Below, one piece after another: positions 6,529-7,682 of a DNA stretch of 7,682 nucleotides; the stretch's first letter is position 1; each line of letters opens with the position of its first letter. The position numbers were made by a program, and so were the translations under genes. The DNA lies in assembly GCA_031275535.1 (NCBI GenBank), contig JAISOR010000281.1, forward strand, positions 1-7,682, in the 5' to 3' direction. This DNA is from Treponema sp. GTDB taxonomy: Bacteria; Spirochaetota; Spirochaetia; Treponematales; Breznakiellaceae. The notes beneath the pieces were generated by a model. The model made no database searches. It was not told the origin of the DNA and saw nothing but the letters and a program-made list of their open reading frames with translations.

Positions 6529-7682
6529 GATATACGCAGGATCGATCCTCTAAAAGATCTGGGGGAACTACTGTTAAGCGTCGAAAAGCCCGCCCGGTAT
6601 GTGGGGGGTGAGTACGGTTCCCTGGCCCGGAAGGATGCCTCCCTTAGGATGATCATGGCCTTCCCCGATCTGTACGAAATAGGCATGTCCAACCAGGCCC
6701 TGCGGATTCTCTATAACCGGCTTAATGGGATTGAGGATATTTCCTGCGACCGGGCCTTTGCCCCGGCGCCGGATTTTGAAGCCCTCCTCCGTTCCCGGCG
6801 GCTCCCGCTTTACGGCCTGGACACGGGGATAGCCCTCCACGATTCGGATATCCTCTGTTTTACCCTGGGCTATGAGCTGGGGATTACCGAAATACTGGCC
6901 ATGCTGGATCTGGCCTCCATTCCCCTCCATTGGGCGGATCGAAGGGAGGGGCATCCCCTGGTTATTATGGGGGGGCCCTGCGTTTCAAATCCCCTCCCGT
7001 ATGAACGGTTTATCGACGCCTTCTGGATTGGGGAGGCGGAGGACGGCTTTTTTGATCTGGCCCGGGAATTGCGGGACCTGAAAAAGGCAGGGCAGGGGAG
7101 GGCGGTCCTGCTTGACCTGGTCCGTTCCCATCCCCATGTCTGGGCCTCCGGGAAGGAAAAGGCCCGCCGGGCCATAGACCGGGGCTTTTCCTTTAGGGAG
7201 GATCCCCCCGCGGTTTTTCCGGTACCCAGCATGAAGGCGGTGCAGCACCACGGGGCGGTGGAGATTATGCGGGGCTGCCCCAACGGATGCCGGTTCTGCC
7301 ATGCCGGAATCTGGTACCGCCCCATGCGGCAAAAGACCGCCGGGCATATCCGCCGGGAGGTTGCCGCGTTTATTAAGTCCGGGGGCTACCGCGAAATAAG
7401 CCTTTCTTCCCTTTCCACCGGAGACTACCGGCATCTCGACGGGCTGCTGGAATCCTTGAACCGGGAGTATGGGTCCCGGCATATTTCCTTCCAACTGCCC
7501 TCCCTGCGGGTATCGAGTTTTTCCCTGCCCCTCCTGGAAAAGGTCTCCGAGGTTCGGAAAAGCGGCCTTACCTTTGCGGTGGAGACCGCGGTAGAGGCCT
7601 GGCAGCTTTCCATAAACAAGGAAGTTTCCCGGGACCAGGTGGTCGCCATATTGCAGGAAGCCAGGAAGCGGGGATGGCGGGG
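6526..7682 (+). CDS. Radical SAM protein, TIGR03960-like, with N-terminal B12-binding-like domain (3' end cut by window edge)
   Basis: The frame opens at ATG 6526, four bases after the rodA stop, and stays open to the window end, giving 385 complete codons of a protein that is usually 600 residues or more. The N-terminal part (about 40-180) resembles the cobalamin-binding-like domain of the family: MIMAFPDLYEIGMSNQALR, a DILCFTLGYELG-type strand, and GGPCVSNPLPYERFIDAFWI. The radical SAM core starts with a CxxxCxxC cluster motif (Cys251, Cys255, Cys258 in EIMRGCPNGCRFCHAG) that would hold a [4Fe-4S] cluster and bind S-adenosylmethionine. It continues with SLSSLSTGDY and LPSLRVSSFS. The substrate of this family is not known to me. 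In other bacteria these genes often sit beside a DUF2344/TIGR03936 gene or are fused to it, and the missing 3' part could include such a domain. Oddities: the DxHxxG motif of true B12 proteins reads D48-L-Y50-E-I-G53, and the usual TFAPEAGT segment reads TFAVETAV. Family call firm, function unknown. Confidence 0.9.
   Translation, partial: MDIRRIDPLKDLGELLLSVEKPARYVGGEYGSLARKDASLRMIMAFPDLYEIGMSNQALRILYNRLNGIEDISCDRAFAPAPDFEALLRSRRLPLYGLDTGIALHDSDILCFTLGYELGITEILAMLDLASIPLHWADRREGHPLVIMGGPCVSNPLPYERFIDAFWIGEAEDGFFDLARELRDLKKAGQGRAVLLDLVRSHPHVWASGKEKARRAIDRGFSFREDPPAVFPVPSMKAVQHHGAVEIMRGCPNGCRFCHAGIWYRPMRQKTAGHIRREVAAFIKSGGYREISLSSLSTGDYRHLDGLLESLNREYGSRHISFQLPSLRVSSFSLPLLEKVSEVRKSGLTFAVETAVEAWQLSINKEVSRDQVVAILQEARKRGWR

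Noticed and set aside
1..7682. Mobile elements, CRISPR arrays, tRNA or rRNA genes, riboswitches.
   Set aside because: Coding sequence fills almost the whole window. No terminal inverted repeats, spaced direct repeats or RNA-gene signatures were seen by eye.

Overview
The window reads as a piece of a spirochaete chromosome, most likely Treponema-like. It carries the rod-shape (elongasome) cluster in the order mreB-mreC-mreD-mrdA(pbp2)-rodA, the order I recall for Treponema pallidum (TP0497 to TP0501). Base composition is visibly GC-rich (I estimate mid-50s percent by eye). Codons favour GGG, CCC, CGG and GCC, which is far from T. pallidum or T. denticola and closer to what might be expected of a termite-gut or environmental treponeme. 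The genus assignment is inference; the gene identities are secure.

Layout: everything is on the + strand and packed without real intergenic space. (1) 1-888: a tetratricopeptide-repeat protein cut at its 5' end by the window edge, with the end of a probable membrane anchor at the edge. (2) 902-1927 mreB, behind a strong Shine-Dalgarno in a 13-base gap. (3) 1933-2841 mreC. (4) 2834-3337 mreD, overlapping mreC by 8 bases. (5) 3337-5211 mrdA/PBP2, overlapping mreD by one base. (6) 5211-6521 rodA, overlapping mrdA by one base. (7) 6526 to the window end: a 3'-truncated radical SAM protein of the TIGR03960 type, starting 4 bases after the rodA stop. No intergenic stretch exceeds 13 bases, and I see no promoter, terminator, RNA gene, mobile element, repeat array or CRISPR. 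The transcription start must lie upstream of the window and the terminator downstream.

How it works together: MreB filaments on the inner membrane, through MreC and MreD, position the peptidoglycan-synthesising pair RodA (SEDS glycosyltransferase) and PBP2 (transpeptidase) for lateral wall growth. The upstream TPR protein and downstream radical SAM protein are not classical elongasome parts. They are arranged as members of the same transcription unit, so they are the least explained parts of the window.

I did not find a wholly new system. The points worth a second look are the two operon-edge genes, a roughly 60-residue extra membrane section in RodA, several substitutions in otherwise well-conserved motifs (MreB, PBP2, RodA, radical SAM), a shared SD-poor stop-to-start junction used twice, and long G homopolymers inside the essential genes.
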